Shown here piece by piece: positions 25,514 to 34,353 of a stretch of 64,000 bases of DNA (within the stretch, counting starts at the first letter, position 1; the number at the start of each line of letters is the position of its first letter). The DNA is from Pseudonocardia sp. DSM 110487 (GTDB lineage: Bacteria > Actinomycetota > Actinomycetes > Mycobacteriales > Pseudonocardiaceae): positions 7,874,001-7,938,000 of the forward strand of contig NZ_CP080521.1 in NCBI RefSeq assembly GCF_019468565.1. The letters run 5' to 3'. The notes under the pieces were generated by a model, which was not told the origin of the DNA, did no database searches, and worked only from the letters and a program-made list of their open reading frames with translations. Position numbers and translations under genes: made by a program.

Positions 25514-27250
25514 CTACGACTGCGGCTGTCCACCCGCCTCGGCCACCCGCTGCGCCGACAGCGGCATCCGCACCAGGAGCACCGTGCCCTCGCCGCGCGG
25601 GCTGCGGACGCTCATCGTCCCGCCCACCGCCTCCACGCGGTCGCGCAGGCCGAGCAGGCCGGATCCGCCTGCCGTGTCGGCGCCGCCGACCCCGTCGTCG
25701 CTGACGGCGAGCCGGAGGACGCCGTCGTCGGCCCGGACCTCGACCTGCAATGCGTTCGCGCGCGCGTGCTTCGCCGCGTTGGTGAGCGCCTCCGCGACGA
25801 TGAAGTACGCGTTCGCGGCCAGCGACTTCGGGAGGCGATCATGGACGTCGACCGTCAGCTCGACCGGGACGGGCGAGCGGCGTGCCAGCGCCCGCAGCGC
25901 CGACTCGAGGCCACCGTATTCCAGGGCAGGCGGATGGATGCCGCGCACGAAGTCCCGCAGCTCCTCCATGGCGTCGTTGAGCTGCGTGACGATGGAGTCG
26001 AGCTGCTCCGCGAGCTCGTCGCACCCAGGTGACACGAGGTCCTGGGCGACGCTCAGGTCGAGCGCAAGTGAGACGAGCCGCTGCTGCGCGCCGTCGTGGA
26101 GGTCGCGCCCGATCTGGCGCCGGGCCTCGTCACCGCTCGCGACGACACGCGCCCGTGAGGCCGCGACCTCCGCTCGCGCCTCAGCGTTGACGACCGCGAT
26201 CGCGACGAGGTCCGCGAAGGCCTCGAGTCGCCGCTCGACGTCCGCGGGGAAGGCGTCCGCCGCGCGGCTCGCCATGACCACGAGGCCGCAGGAGCGATCC
26301 TGTACGCGGAGCGGGTAGGCGACGGCGACGGCGATGCCCGCATCTCGCAGGAGGGCGGCCAGGGAGCCTGGCGACCCGTCGAAGGACCCGGTAGTTGACT
26401 CGGCTCGCGCCGCCATGCCGGTGCGCAGCACCCTCCCCGCGATGCCCGTTGCGGTGGTCGGGATGCGGTGGCCCACGGTGATCGGCAGCCCCAGCCCCTG
26501 CCGGCTCCACCCGCCGACGGCGGTGACGGTGCCGTCCCGTTCGTCGAGCATGACGTATGCGGCGTCGGCGCCGAAGAGCCGGCCGAGCTCCTCGGCGACG
26601 GCCGACGACACGGCCTCCGGCTGGGCGCCGCGCGCGACCAGCGTGGCGATCCAGCGCAGCGCGGCCTGCTCCTCCGCGACCATCGCCAGGTCCTGCCGTG
26701 CCTTCGCGTTGGCGATCGCCAGAACGGCCAGCTGCGTGAAGGCGGCCAGTCGCTCCTCGGTCCCCGGCGGAAATCGTCCGACCTTGCCCTTCGACGCGAC
26801 CGTCATCACGCCCCACAAGCCGCCTCCGACGGTGATCGGCACCGACACCGCGGCACGGAAGCCGCTCCGGTAGCCGATGCTGCTGTACGCCTCGGTGTAT
26901 TCGTCGATGCGCACAGGCCGTCCGGTGGCACGCACGCGCGCGGCGTTGCCCGTGGTCGCCGTGGGCGTCCGCGATCCGATCGCCGGCACGTCGCCCGCCG
27001 CGCCGCGGACGGCGACGAGCGTCACCGTGTCGTCGGGATCGAAGCGGTCGATGGCCGCGATGTCGGCTCCGAGCACGTCAGCGGCCTGGTCGGCCACAGC
27101 CGCGAATACCTCCTCCGGATCCACCCCCTGCGCGACGAGCCGCGCCAGCGCGTGCAGCGCGGCGTGGTCCTCGGCGATGCCCATCGGCGTCGCCGGCTCG
27201 GCAATGCCCATCGGCGTCACGGGCTCGGCGGCTCTGTCGCGGGGCGTCAT
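25514..27250 (-). CDS. Two-GAF sensor histidine kinase (NarL/HisKA_3 type)
   Basis: 578 residues, soluble. GAF domains at about 30-180 and 195-355, HisKA_3 dimerisation segment with phospho-acceptor His in RDLHDGAQQRL near 390, and a HATPase domain with N-box EALTNAAKHA and GLLGLRDRV. These kinases pair with LuxR-type response regulators, but none is adjacent, so it is an orphan here. The N-terminus contains a two-copy tandem repeat (TPMGIAE). It lies just upstream of the Nit1C operon in the same direction. Confidence 0.9.
   Translation of the reverse strand: MTPRDRAAEPVTPMGIAEPATPMGIAEDHAALHALARLVAQGVDPEEVFAAVADQAADVLGADIAAIDRFDPDDTVTLVAVRGAAGDVPAIGSRTPTATTGNAARVRATGRPVRIDEYTEAYSSIGYRSGFRAAVSVPITVGGGLWGVMTVASKGKVGRFPPGTEERLAAFTQLAVLAIANAKARQDLAMVAEEQAALRWIATLVARGAQPEAVSSAVAEELGRLFGADAAYVMLDERDGTVTAVGGWSRQGLGLPITVGHRIPTTATGIAGRVLRTGMAARAESTTGSFDGSPGSLAALLRDAGIAVAVAYPLRVQDRSCGLVVMASRAADAFPADVERRLEAFADLVAIAVVNAEARAEVAASRARVVASGDEARRQIGRDLHDGAQQRLVSLALDLSVAQDLVSPGCDELAEQLDSIVTQLNDAMEELRDFVRGIHPPALEYGGLESALRALARRSPVPVELTVDVHDRLPKSLAANAYFIVAEALTNAAKHARANALQVEVRADDGVLRLAVSDDGVGGADTAGGSGLLGLRDRVEAVGGTMSVRSPRGEGTVLLVRMPLSAQRVAEAGGQPQS
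27177..27228 (-). repeat. 24-nt tandem repeat at histidine-kinase N-terminus
   Basis: Two near-identical 24-nt units encode (E)PVTPMGIA-(E)PATPMGIA at residues about 9-26. Each unit contains an ATG, so the true start could be any of three in-frame methionines. The repeat may vary in copy number by slippage. Confidence 0.55.
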
Positions 27251-27288
27251 GAATCAGACTCGTTCACGCACCGCTCCCAGCACAGCAC

Positions 27289-28689
27289 TCAGGACCCGAG
27301 CAGTCGGCCGACGCGCTCGAGCAACTCGCCTGCGCGCGAGCGCAACCGGTAGCCGACCACGAGCCCGATGAACATCCAGGCGAAGGACAGGACGATGATC
27401 AGATTCGCCGGCCAGCGCGGCCACGGCCACAGCGCGCCATAGATGGGCAGCGCCATGAGCGCGATGCCCAGAATCGGGCACAGTGCGTGCTTGAAGAAGC
27501 TGAACCCGCCGGGGTCGTTGACCCGGATGAAGCGCACGAGGGCCAGCGACGTGATGATGTACACCACGATCACGGGCAGCGTGCTGAAGGTCCCGAAGTA
27601 CGCGTAGCCCTCCGGATACGGAGAGGTGCTCAGCCCCACCGTGAGCGCAAGGACGATCGACAGGGCGCTGGTGACGCTGATCGCGACGTCGGGGGTCATC
27701 AGCCGCGGGTTCGTCCGGCCGAGCGGCCTCGGGAAGATCCCGTCGCGTCCCATGGCGAAGGTGACTCGGACGGCGGCGTTGTGGATGGCAAGGCCGACGG
27801 CGAACGCACACAGCACCGCGGCGATGTCGACGGCGACGACCAGCGCATCGTTGCCGTAGACGCTCGCCAGGTGGTCCATGGGGGCGGACGCGGACGCGAA
27901 GTCCGATGCGTGATCCACGCCGAAGCCGAGGGACATCGCGGAGGTCGCGATGATGAAGAAGATCCCGCTGCCGATCACGGCGCCCCACATGGCGATGGGG
28001 ATGCTCCGGCGGGCCTCTGAGGTCTCCTCGCCGAGGGTCGCGACGGCCTCGAAGCCCGCGAAGCTCATGATGCCGAAGATCATCCCGTTGAAGATGCCTG
28101 CCCAGTGGTCCGGGTTGGCGCCCGGGTCGAACAGCTTCGCGTCCCAGACGCTACCGGTCGCGCCGCCCTGGACGAGGATCACGGTGATGACCAGCAGCAC
28201 CACCAGGATCGCGAAGATCTCCACCGACAGGGTGGTCCTGGTCGAGGCCTTGATGCCGCGCAGCGAGAGCGCCCAGATCGCCACCGCGGCGGCGACCGTG
28301 AAGACCCACCACGCGACGTGGATCCCGAGCTGGGTCGCGAGCGCCGCCGACGCGAAGGCCCCGAAGGCGAGTAGGTTCTGCGGGTAGAGGTAGGCCGCGA
28401 ACAGCAGCCAGCCGGCGAAGAACCCGAACACGGGTCCCAGCCCTGCCGTGTTGAAGGCGTAGAAGGACCCGGCGTGCGCAAGGCGGCGCGAGAACTCGGC
28501 GATCGTGTTGACGAGCAACAGCACGCCGACCAGCGACAACAGGTAGACGAGCGGCAGCGCCGGGCCGGCATGCCCCGCGACCACAGCGGCCGTGAACATC
28601 ACCCCTGAGGCAGGGTTCATGACGCCGAGCGACATCGCCACCGAGCCGGTGACGCCGACCGCATCGCGCTTGAGAGCCCCTTCGCCCAC
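27289..28689 (-). CDS. APC-family amino acid/amine permease
   Basis: 466 residues from a GTG at 28689, with about 12 membrane segments. Typical APC features: SLGVMNPASGVMF in TM1, AFASAALATQ, GFEAVATLGEE in TM6 and FAMGRDGIFPRPLGR after TM8. It is a secondary importer for amino acids, polyamines or related compounds. It is divergent from a VOC protein with only 55 bp between the starts; longer in-frame starts would overlap that gene. Confidence 0.88.
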   Translation of the reverse strand: MGEGALKRDAVGVTGSVAMSLGVMNPASGVMFTAAVVAGHAGPALPLVYLLSLVGVLLLVNTIAEFSRRLAHAGSFYAFNTAGLGPVFGFFAGWLLFAAYLYPQNLLAFGAFASAALATQLGIHVAWWVFTVAAAVAIWALSLRGIKASTRTTLSVEIFAILVVLLVITVILVQGGATGSVWDAKLFDPGANPDHWAGIFNGMIFGIMSFAGFEAVATLGEETSEARRSIPIAMWGAVIGSGIFFIIATSAMSLGFGVDHASDFASASAPMDHLASVYGNDALVVAVDIAAVLCAFAVGLAIHNAAVRVTFAMGRDGIFPRPLGRTNPRLMTPDVAISVTSALSIVLALTVGLSTSPYPEGYAYFGTFSTLPVIVVYIITSLALVRFIRVNDPGGFSFFKHALCPILGIALMALPIYGALWPWPRWPANLIIVLSFAWMFIGLVVGYRLRSRAGELLERVGRLLGS

Positions 28690-28744
28690 GGCGAACGAAC
28701 GTACGCCGCTCGCGGCTCCCGGCGCCACGCATGTCCGCGCCCAC

Positions 28745-29371
28745 GTGGCACTCGAACTCGACCACATCGTCTGCATGGTCGACGACCTCGATCAGCCGTC
28801 GCGCGTGCTGGAGCGCGACGGCTGGGTGCTCGACGCCGGCACGGTCCACGTCGGGCAGGGCACCCGCAACCGGCGCCTGGCCTGGCCCGACCACCACCTC
28901 GAGCTGCTGTGCGTGACTGACGAGCACGAGGCCGGGTCCAGCGCGCTGCGTCTCGACCGCCGCGCTCGGTGGAGCGCCACGGGCGCCAGTCCGTTCGGCC
29001 TCGGCTTCCGCGGCGTCCTGCCGCAGACCGAGCGGGACGACTTCTGGCTGTACGAGGAAGGCAGCGCGCGCATCTGGATCCACCGTGACAACGAGCGCGC
29101 GCCGGAGCGTCCGCTGCTCTTCGTCCTGGAGGCGTCGGGCGCCGCGATGGAGCGGCGACGGCCGCGCTCCGGCCCTCCTGCCCTGCTCGCGCACCGGCAC
29201 GGCGGCCCGCTCGCGGAGGTACGCGTCAACGGGCCGGGCCCGGCGCCGCTGCCGCCCTATGCCGGGCCACCGATCGTCCAGAGCGCCGGCCCGCCGAACC
29301 TCGAACTGGTCGTCGGAACCGGACGACGGTCGCAACAGATCACGCCGATCCTCACGATCCGCGGCAACTAG
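28745..29371 (+). CDS. VOC/glyoxalase-like domain protein
   Basis: 208 residues from a GTG (VALELDHIVCMVDDLD). The opening beta-alpha-beta unit with LDHIV and later GPPNLELVVGTG are typical of Glyoxalase_3-like VOC proteins. Metal ligands H7, E-containing HHLELL and a late Glu are possible. Substrate unknown. Divergent from the APC permease. Confidence 0.75.
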   Translation: MALELDHIVCMVDDLDQPSRVLERDGWVLDAGTVHVGQGTRNRRLAWPDHHLELLCVTDEHEAGSSALRLDRRARWSATGASPFGLGFRGVLPQTERDDFWLYEEGSARIWIHRDNERAPERPLLFVLEASGAAMERRRPRSGPPALLAHRHGGPLAEVRVNGPGPAPLPPYAGPPIVQSAGPPNLELVVGTGRRSQQITPILTIRGN

Positions 29372-29438
29372 CCGGACTTCGTGATCATTCCTCGGGCCGC
29401 CGCTCGACGCCGTAGGGCCGTCGGCGCCGGTGCCGTGA

Positions 29439-30338
29439 TCAGGTCGGTCGGCCCGCCGCTCGATACCCCACGAGGATGAGCACGGTACTTCCCGCGCCCG
29501 CCGCGACGAGGACACCGAGTGCCGCAAGCGTGGCGAGATCTGGTGACAGCAGCGGTTGACCGCGCAGAGCCTGCCACGTCAGCAGCACGAGAAGCCCCAG
29601 GTAGGCGCCGGCGCTGACCACGACGAGCCGGAGCCGGACAGCGCCGTCGTTGCGCAGTCCGGGCACGGCAGTGAGGGCGGCCGCGAGCAGGGGCAACAGC
29701 TGCAGCGCGTGCATGCCGATGAAGTGGCCGACGCGCAGGTCGCCGCCGGTGGTGCTCCACCCGAACAGCGGGAGACCCGGGCCTCCGTCGCGCACGCCGA
29801 CGCTGTGGGCGCCGATGCCGGGTTGCATCGACATGATCATCCCGATCGCCATACCTGCGAGCGCGACGAGCAGCCCCAGCCGGACCGACCACGCCGCGGC
29901 CCGGTCGGCCGGGCGCTGACTCAGGACGACGACGGCGAGCGCGAGGGTCGCGAGCCAGATCAGAGCGACGGTCGCGCCCATGATCGAGAACAGCATGGTG
30001 TCAAAGGGGGTGTCATCGTTGAAGTGGCTGCGCGTTCCACGCACGACTTGCACAACGACGATCGCCACCTCGATCGCCGAACCAATCACGATGACCCAGC
30101 CGACGACACGGCCGGTCCGGCGCCCGCGCTCCACCAGCGACAGGATCCAGGCCAGCGCCAGGGCGTACAGCCCGAAAGACAGCGCGAACTTCAACGGCTT
30201 CAACCAGATCGCCGCGCCCAGCAGCACACGGCCGTCGACCACGACGCCGACCGCAGTGCCGACGGCGACCAACCCCATCGAGACGGCGAACCAGAAGAGA
30301 CCGGCATGCCCACGCCGCGCATCCGCGAGGACTCTCAT
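29439..30338 (-). CDS. Multi-pass membrane protein
   Basis: 299 residues with about eight predicted membrane helices. A conserved-looking motif cluster (HFIGMHALQLLPLLAA; MSMQPGIGAHSVGVRDGGPGLP) recalls actinobacterial membrane proteins of unknown function. The ATG at 30338 is preferred; a TTG 27 nt upstream is also in frame. No associated gene suggests a function. Confidence 0.75.
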   Translation of the reverse strand: MRVLADARRGHAGLFWFAVSMGLVAVGTAVGVVVDGRVLLGAAIWLKPLKFALSFGLYALALAWILSLVERGRRTGRVVGWVIVIGSAIEVAIVVVQVVRGTRSHFNDDTPFDTMLFSIMGATVALIWLATLALAVVVLSQRPADRAAAWSVRLGLLVALAGMAIGMIMSMQPGIGAHSVGVRDGGPGLPLFGWSTTGGDLRVGHFIGMHALQLLPLLAAALTAVPGLRNDGAVRLRLVVVSAGAYLGLLVLLTWQALRGQPLLSPDLATLAALGVLVAAGAGSTVLILVGYRAAGRPT

Positions 30339-30539
30339 CAGTCCGCCGTGGACCGGATGCGCCAACCCGCGGACCGTGGCGGGTTCGCTGGGTACTCGGC
30401 CTTCGCCGTCATGCCGAGGAGAATCCTCGCAACCGTGCGCGCTGTACAGATGGACTGCCCCTCAGACCGGCCCAGGGTTACTGCTCGGACGGGCTAGGCT
30501 TCCTGGCCGACTGTGAGCGGCGCGCATCAGCGCGCTGAC

Positions 30540-30701
30540 TCAGCCCGCTCCGGAGGCGAGCCCACCCGGTGAGACATCCCGGTTGCTCGGCCTAGCGGCC
30601 TGCGCCTGGTTCGTGATCGCCCGGAACACGCCCACTCCGACAGCCGTGACCGGCACCGTGATTGCGACCATCGGCCGGGCAGCAGTGTGGCGGGTGTCCA
30701 T
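30540..30701 (-). CDS. Small hypothetical protein, possible membrane or secreted peptide
   Basis: 53 residues from an ATG at 30701 that has a GGGAG Shine-Dalgarno 6 nt upstream. A basic start (MDTRHTAARP) is followed by a hydrophobic stretch (MVAITVPVTAVGVGVF) and an Ala/Pro-rich tail, as in a single-span or signal-anchored peptide. It is otherwise unrecognised. Confidence 0.35.
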   Translation of the reverse strand: MDTRHTAARPMVAITVPVTAVGVGVFRAITNQAQAARPSNRDVSPGGLASGAG

Positions 30702-30735
30702 GGCGCTCTCCCACCTCGAGTGTGATCCAGCCCTT

Positions 30736-30914
30736 GGACCGACCAGTCTGGGTCGACTTGGAGGCGTTCCGGACGCATCCGGATGACGGGAGCTGACGAT
30801 CCCGTGCCTGGTGGCCTGATGGTGGCCACGGCCGTGTCCCTGGACTGCTCGAGCGCTGGGGCACGCGCGACTGATGGTCGTTGGTGCGGTTGTCGACCTG
30901 GTTTCAAGTCGACC
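30736..30914. repeat. Degenerate repeat copy B
   Basis: Blocks at 30736-30757 and 30873-30914 match 2739-2760 and 2884-2925 (18/22 and 34/42 bases by hand), with similar spacing (137 against 145 bp). The plus-strand reading (DRPVWVDL, DDPVPGG, DGRWCG) is broken by a stop after WVDLEAFRTHPDDGS and continues in another frame. It looks like a decayed copy of a short protein gene. Confidence 0.5.
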
Positions 30915-30944
30915 ACGATGCGGATTGGTTCCACCGGTCCAATT

Positions 30945-31361
30945 TCATGGCGCGGTCGATGCAGCACCGGCGGCTGGCGGGTGGCAGCTCCGGCACAAGG
31001 TCGTTGTGGGAATTGCGGTGAGAACGGCGAGCGGGATAGCTGAGTCACAGACGCGGCACCGCCCGTAGTTGCCGTCGTTCATCCTGGTCAGCGCAAGCTC
31101 GATGTCGGCGAGGGCCTGCCGGGCACCGGCGGTGACCAAGGCGCGGACTTCGTTCAGGGCCCGGGTCGCGTCCCCGTCCGCGCGTGGCCCGTACCCCGCC
31201 AGCGACGTCCGGTTCTGGTCGTGTGCGAGGAGATGAGCAAGCTGTTCGTGGCGGAAGCCGCGGAGTTTCTCGAGTTCTTCGCGCAATGCGGGCAGATGCC
31301 GGACGAGCCGGCGGCAGCCGACTGGCCGCTGCCGCGATGAGGTAAGAGAAGGATGAGCCAT
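30945..31361 (-). CDS. TraR/DksA-type zinc-finger protein
   Basis: 138 residues from the ATG at 31361, chosen for its GGAGGT Shine-Dalgarno. A helical coiled region (LPALREELEKLRGFRHEQLAHLL, residues about 22-60) precedes a C4 zinc finger (CRVC...CRSC). DksA-like proteins reach into the RNA polymerase secondary channel; actinobacterial forms of this type are poorly known. The usual acidic tip residues are not obvious. Confidence 0.82.
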   Translation of the reverse strand: MAHPSLTSSRQRPVGCRRLVRHLPALREELEKLRGFRHEQLAHLLAHDQNRTSLAGYGPRADGDATRALNEVRALVTAGARQALADIELALTRMNDGNYGRCRVCDSAIPLAVLTAIPTTTLCRSCHPPAAGAASTAP

Positions 31362-31396
31362 GCCGACCTCCACCATGGACTCGAAGCGTGGGTCGT

Positions 31397-31446
31397 GGGG
31401 AACGTGGGGCGTTCCCCGTTCTTCAAGGAGGCGGGAGCTCCTTGAA
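31397..31446. terminator. Two tandem perfect hairpins
   Basis: GGGGAACG-TGGGG-CGTTCCCC (31397-31417) and TTCAAGGAG-GCGGGAG-CTCCTTGAA (31422-31446) are back-to-back perfect inverted repeats with 8- and 9-bp arms. They lie after the PucR-like gene and before the TraR gene, both on the minus strand, so they may terminate the former or attenuate the latter. Confidence 0.5.
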
Positions 31447-31551
31447 CTGCTTCCTACGATGCGCGTCCGGTGTCGGCGAGGCAGGAGTTGCCGTCCGCCA
31501 AGAACGTCGTGGCCACATTGCCGGGGCCCGGCAGCGGTTGCCCGGTCGTCG

Positions 31552-32778
31552 TCAGCCGAGATCGTTCTCCGGCCAGCCCAGGAGCTTCGCGCCGAGCACG
31601 GCGGCGTTGATGGTGAACCGCTGCGCAGGGTCGGTGGGATCGTGCCCGGTGAGGGTCTTGATCCGATCGAGGCGGTAGGTGACCGCGCGGACGGACAGAT
31701 GCAGGCGGCGTGCGGCCTCGGTCGTCACGCTCCCGGCGGCGAAGTAGGTGTCGAGGGTGTCCAGCAGCGGTTCGGCTCCGCCGCGGGCGCGTCCCAGCCC
31801 GCCCAGGACCGTCCGGACGAGGTCGGCGATCGCGGGTTGATCGCGTAGGAGCACGCGGTAGATCAGCAGTTGCTCGGCGTGGATCACCGGGGTGTCCAGC
31901 TTCAGCCGCTCCGCCATCGTCAGTCCTTCGCGGGCTTCCTCGTAGGAGCGGGCGATCCCATAGGAGCCGGAGTAGGGCCGTCCGACCGTGACGCGCCATG
32001 GTCGTCCGCGGGTCGAGCGGCTCAGCTCGGCGAGGATCAGGTCGCCGAGCGTGGTCGGCCCAGTTGGGGGCCATGGGATGTCCGTGCCGGGTGGCGCCAC
32101 GACAACGATCCGGCCGTCCTTGGTTGCGACGAGGACGTCGCGGTCGCCGACCTCGCGCACGATCGCGTGTTCCAGTGAGCTGATCGCCGGTGTGGCCTCG
32201 TCGAGGCGACCGGCCGGCGCGGCCAGCGCGACCTGGTGCGGCCGGAGCATGTCCAGGCCGAAGGGTTCAGCGCGTTCCGCGAGCCGGCCGACGTCGGCGT
32301 CGCCGCGCAGCAGGTCCTCGATGAACTCGCGGCGCAGCGTCTCCTCCCACCGGGCCATCTGACGGCGGGCCTCGGTGTATCCCTCGGCCAGGCTGGCAAC
32401 GGCTCCGTCGACCACGTGGAGAACCGCGGCGGCGGCAGCCCGCACCGCGTGGTTGTCGCGGGAGCGGATCACCACGGGGAGTTGTTGCCACAGCCGTCGG
32501 GCCGCCGAGAGGTACAGCTGAACCGCGGTGCCCGCTGACACGCCCAGCTCGGCGGCCCTCCTGCCGAGCAAGCCGACCGCTTCGAGCTCCGAGGGAAGTG
32601 GCTCTCGGCCCGACGTGGCGGCGTCGGCCAACAACAACAGGTAGTCGCCGAGCAGCTCCACCGGCGCGCCACCGGCATCCCGGCTGGCGGACTCGGCCAC
32701 CTCGTCCAGCCACGACAGCGGATCGTTCTGCTGGTCGGCTCGGGTCCGTGCCTGGTGGCCGTTCCTGCTGCCGGTCAC
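31552..32778 (-). CDS. PucR/CdaR-type transcriptional regulator
   Basis: 408 residues from a GTG. An N-terminal helical RsbT-co-antagonist-like region (about 20-150) is followed by a GGDEF-like CdaR region and the C-terminal PucR HTH_30: LLDTLDTYFAAGSVTTEAARRLHLSVRAVTYRLDRI. Such activators usually control catabolism of purines, sugars acids or aromatic compounds. No neighbour is an obvious target. Confidence 0.87.
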   Translation of the reverse strand: MTGSRNGHQARTRADQQNDPLSWLDEVAESASRDAGGAPVELLGDYLLLLADAATSGREPLPSELEAVGLLGRRAAELGVSAGTAVQLYLSAARRLWQQLPVVIRSRDNHAVRAAAAAVLHVVDGAVASLAEGYTEARRQMARWEETLRREFIEDLLRGDADVGRLAERAEPFGLDMLRPHQVALAAPAGRLDEATPAISSLEHAIVREVGDRDVLVATKDGRIVVVAPPGTDIPWPPTGPTTLGDLILAELSRSTRGRPWRVTVGRPYSGSYGIARSYEEAREGLTMAERLKLDTPVIHAEQLLIYRVLLRDQPAIADLVRTVLGGLGRARGGAEPLLDTLDTYFAAGSVTTEAARRLHLSVRAVTYRLDRIKTLTGHDPTDPAQRFTINAAVLGAKLLGWPENDLG

Positions 32779-32923
32779 GTCATTTGCTCCGTCCTGACGG
32801 GAAGCCGGCCTGGACGCCGAGTCCGTCCAGGTGCGGTTGACGCCGATCGCTCAGTACGCGGTCGTTCACCGCGAGCGGAGCACCGATCCCGCGCAGAGGC
32901 GGACGGTTTCTGTCTTCCCCCGT

Positions 32924-33877
32924 TCATCGGCCGGCGGCCGCGGGCGCGGGCGCCATCGATGCTGGCTCCGGTGTGGTGGTGGTCCCCGTCGCGGTCGGTG
33001 TCCCGCCAGCGGTGAGCTTCTCGCTCGCCCCGTCGCGCTGCAGTCCTGCGCCGAGGCCGTGCGTCGGTGCATCCGACGGGTCGATGATCGCTTCGGGTGA
33101 GGCCGCTGCGGCGGCCTCGGCGGGTGTTGCCCGTTCGAGGAAGCGAAGCAGCTCGACGGGAAACGGCAGCACCAGCGTCGAGTTCTTCTCCGCAGCAACC
33201 TCGACGACCGTCTGGAGCAGGCGCAGCTGCAGCGCGGCCGGATGCCCGGTCATCACCTCGGCGGCCTTGGCCAGCGTCTCCGAAGCCTGCAACTCACCCT
33301 CCGCAGTGATCACCCGGGAGCGGCGTTCACGTTCGGCTTCGGCCTGGCGCGCGATCGACCGTTTCATCGAATCGGGTAGCGCGACGTCCTTGATCTCGAC
33401 GCGGTCGATGTGCACACCCCAGTCCAGCGCCGGACTGTCGATCATGAGCTCGAGGCCCTGGTTGAGCCGTTCCCGATTGGACAGCAGGTCGTCCAGGTCG
33501 CTCTTGCCGATGATCGAGCGCAGGGAGGCCTGCGCGACCTGGCCGATGGCGTGGTCGTAGTTCTGCACGTCGACGACCACCTTCACGGGGTCGATGACCC
33601 GGTAGTAGACGACGGCGTCGACCTTGACCGTGACGTTGTCGCGGGTGATGCCCTCCTGGGCGGGGATTGGCAGGGTGACGATCTGCATGTTGACCTTGTG
33701 CAGGCGGTCCGCGAACGGGGCGATCAGCGCGAGCCCGGGCCCGCGTGTCGCCGAGCGCAGCCGGCCGAACCGCAGGACGACGCCGCGCTCGAACTGGGTG
33801 ATGATTCGAACGCTCGAGCCGAGCAGCAGCAGGCCGCCCAGTGCCAGTACGGCGAGCAGGACATACACGGTGATCAT
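32924..33877 (-). CDS. SPFH/stomatin-like (slipin) membrane protein
   Basis: 317 residues. One N-terminal membrane segment (VYVLLAVLALGGLLLLGSSV) is followed by the SPFH domain (about 25-190) with slipin hallmarks FERGVVLRFGR, ITRDNVTVKVDAVVYYRV and QASLRSIIGKSDLDDLLSNRE, then a coiled coil and a Pro/Thr/Ala tail from about 265. Slipins oligomerise at membranes and recruit proteases; the usual NfeD partner gene is absent here. Confidence 0.9.
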   Translation of the reverse strand: MITVYVLLAVLALGGLLLLGSSVRIITQFERGVVLRFGRLRSATRGPGLALIAPFADRLHKVNMQIVTLPIPAQEGITRDNVTVKVDAVVYYRVIDPVKVVVDVQNYDHAIGQVAQASLRSIIGKSDLDDLLSNRERLNQGLELMIDSPALDWGVHIDRVEIKDVALPDSMKRSIARQAEAERERRSRVITAEGELQASETLAKAAEVMTGHPAALQLRLLQTVVEVAAEKNSTLVLPFPVELLRFLERATPAEAAAAASPEAIIDPSDAPTHGLGAGLQRDGASEKLTAGGTPTATGTTTTPEPASMAPAPAAAGR

Positions 33878-33923
33878 CTCGTCCTCACATTCCGTGCGCG
33901 TTGGGTCAACCTGCGATCGACGT

Positions 33924-34235
33924 CTACGACGAGGGGGGTTCTCCCTCGCGAGCCGGCCCCGGAGCTCCCCGGTCGGTTCCGGCAGAGTGGCGCCACGCCA
34001 CCCAGATCAGCCCGGTCGCGGCCGCGACCGCCAATGCGCCCACCAACGACCCGGCGACCAGCAGGAACGTGGTGAGCAGGGCCGCAGCCAAGACCGCGAG
34101 ATGCGCTCCCAGCTTGTGATGGCGGCGCGCCATGCGGGTCTGGCGGGCTTCGAAGGAGCGGGTGAAGCGGGGGTCCTCGGCCTGGAACTGGCGCTCGACC
34201 TCGCGCAGCGCCTTCCGCTCGTGATCACTGAGCAC
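33924..34235 (-). CDS. DUF3040 membrane protein
   Basis: 103 residues from a GTG at 34235 with a very strong GGAGG Shine-Dalgarno. VLSDHERKALREVERQFQAEDPRF is the DUF3040 signature, followed by two membrane helices (about 43-90). The family is actinobacterial and uncharacterised. It is divergent from a MarR regulator with which it shares a palindrome. Confidence 0.85.
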   Translation of the reverse strand: MLSDHERKALREVERQFQAEDPRFTRSFEARQTRMARRHHKLGAHLAVLAAALLTTFLLVAGSLVGALAVAAATGLIWVAWRHSAGTDRGAPGPAREGEPPSS

Positions 34236-34295
34236 GATCCACCTCCTCCTCGAGATGGTCTTCTGCCCGTCACCTGCCGGAGCCAGGCAGAATCG

Positions 34296-34318
34296 ACTAT
34301 ATCGTGACACGATATGAT
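34296..34318. promoter_or_regulatory. Divergent -10 boxes over a perfect palindrome
   Basis: ATATCGTG-A-CACGATAT (34299-34315) is a perfect 8-bp inverted repeat with a 1-nt centre. It overlaps TATGAT (34313-34318, plus strand, for marR) and TATAGT (34301-34296, minus strand, for DUF3040). A MarR-family dimer bound here would cover both -10 elements. Confidence 0.6.
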
Positions 34319-34353
34319 TCGGGTGTGACGTACGAGGCAGTGGGCGAGGTGTC

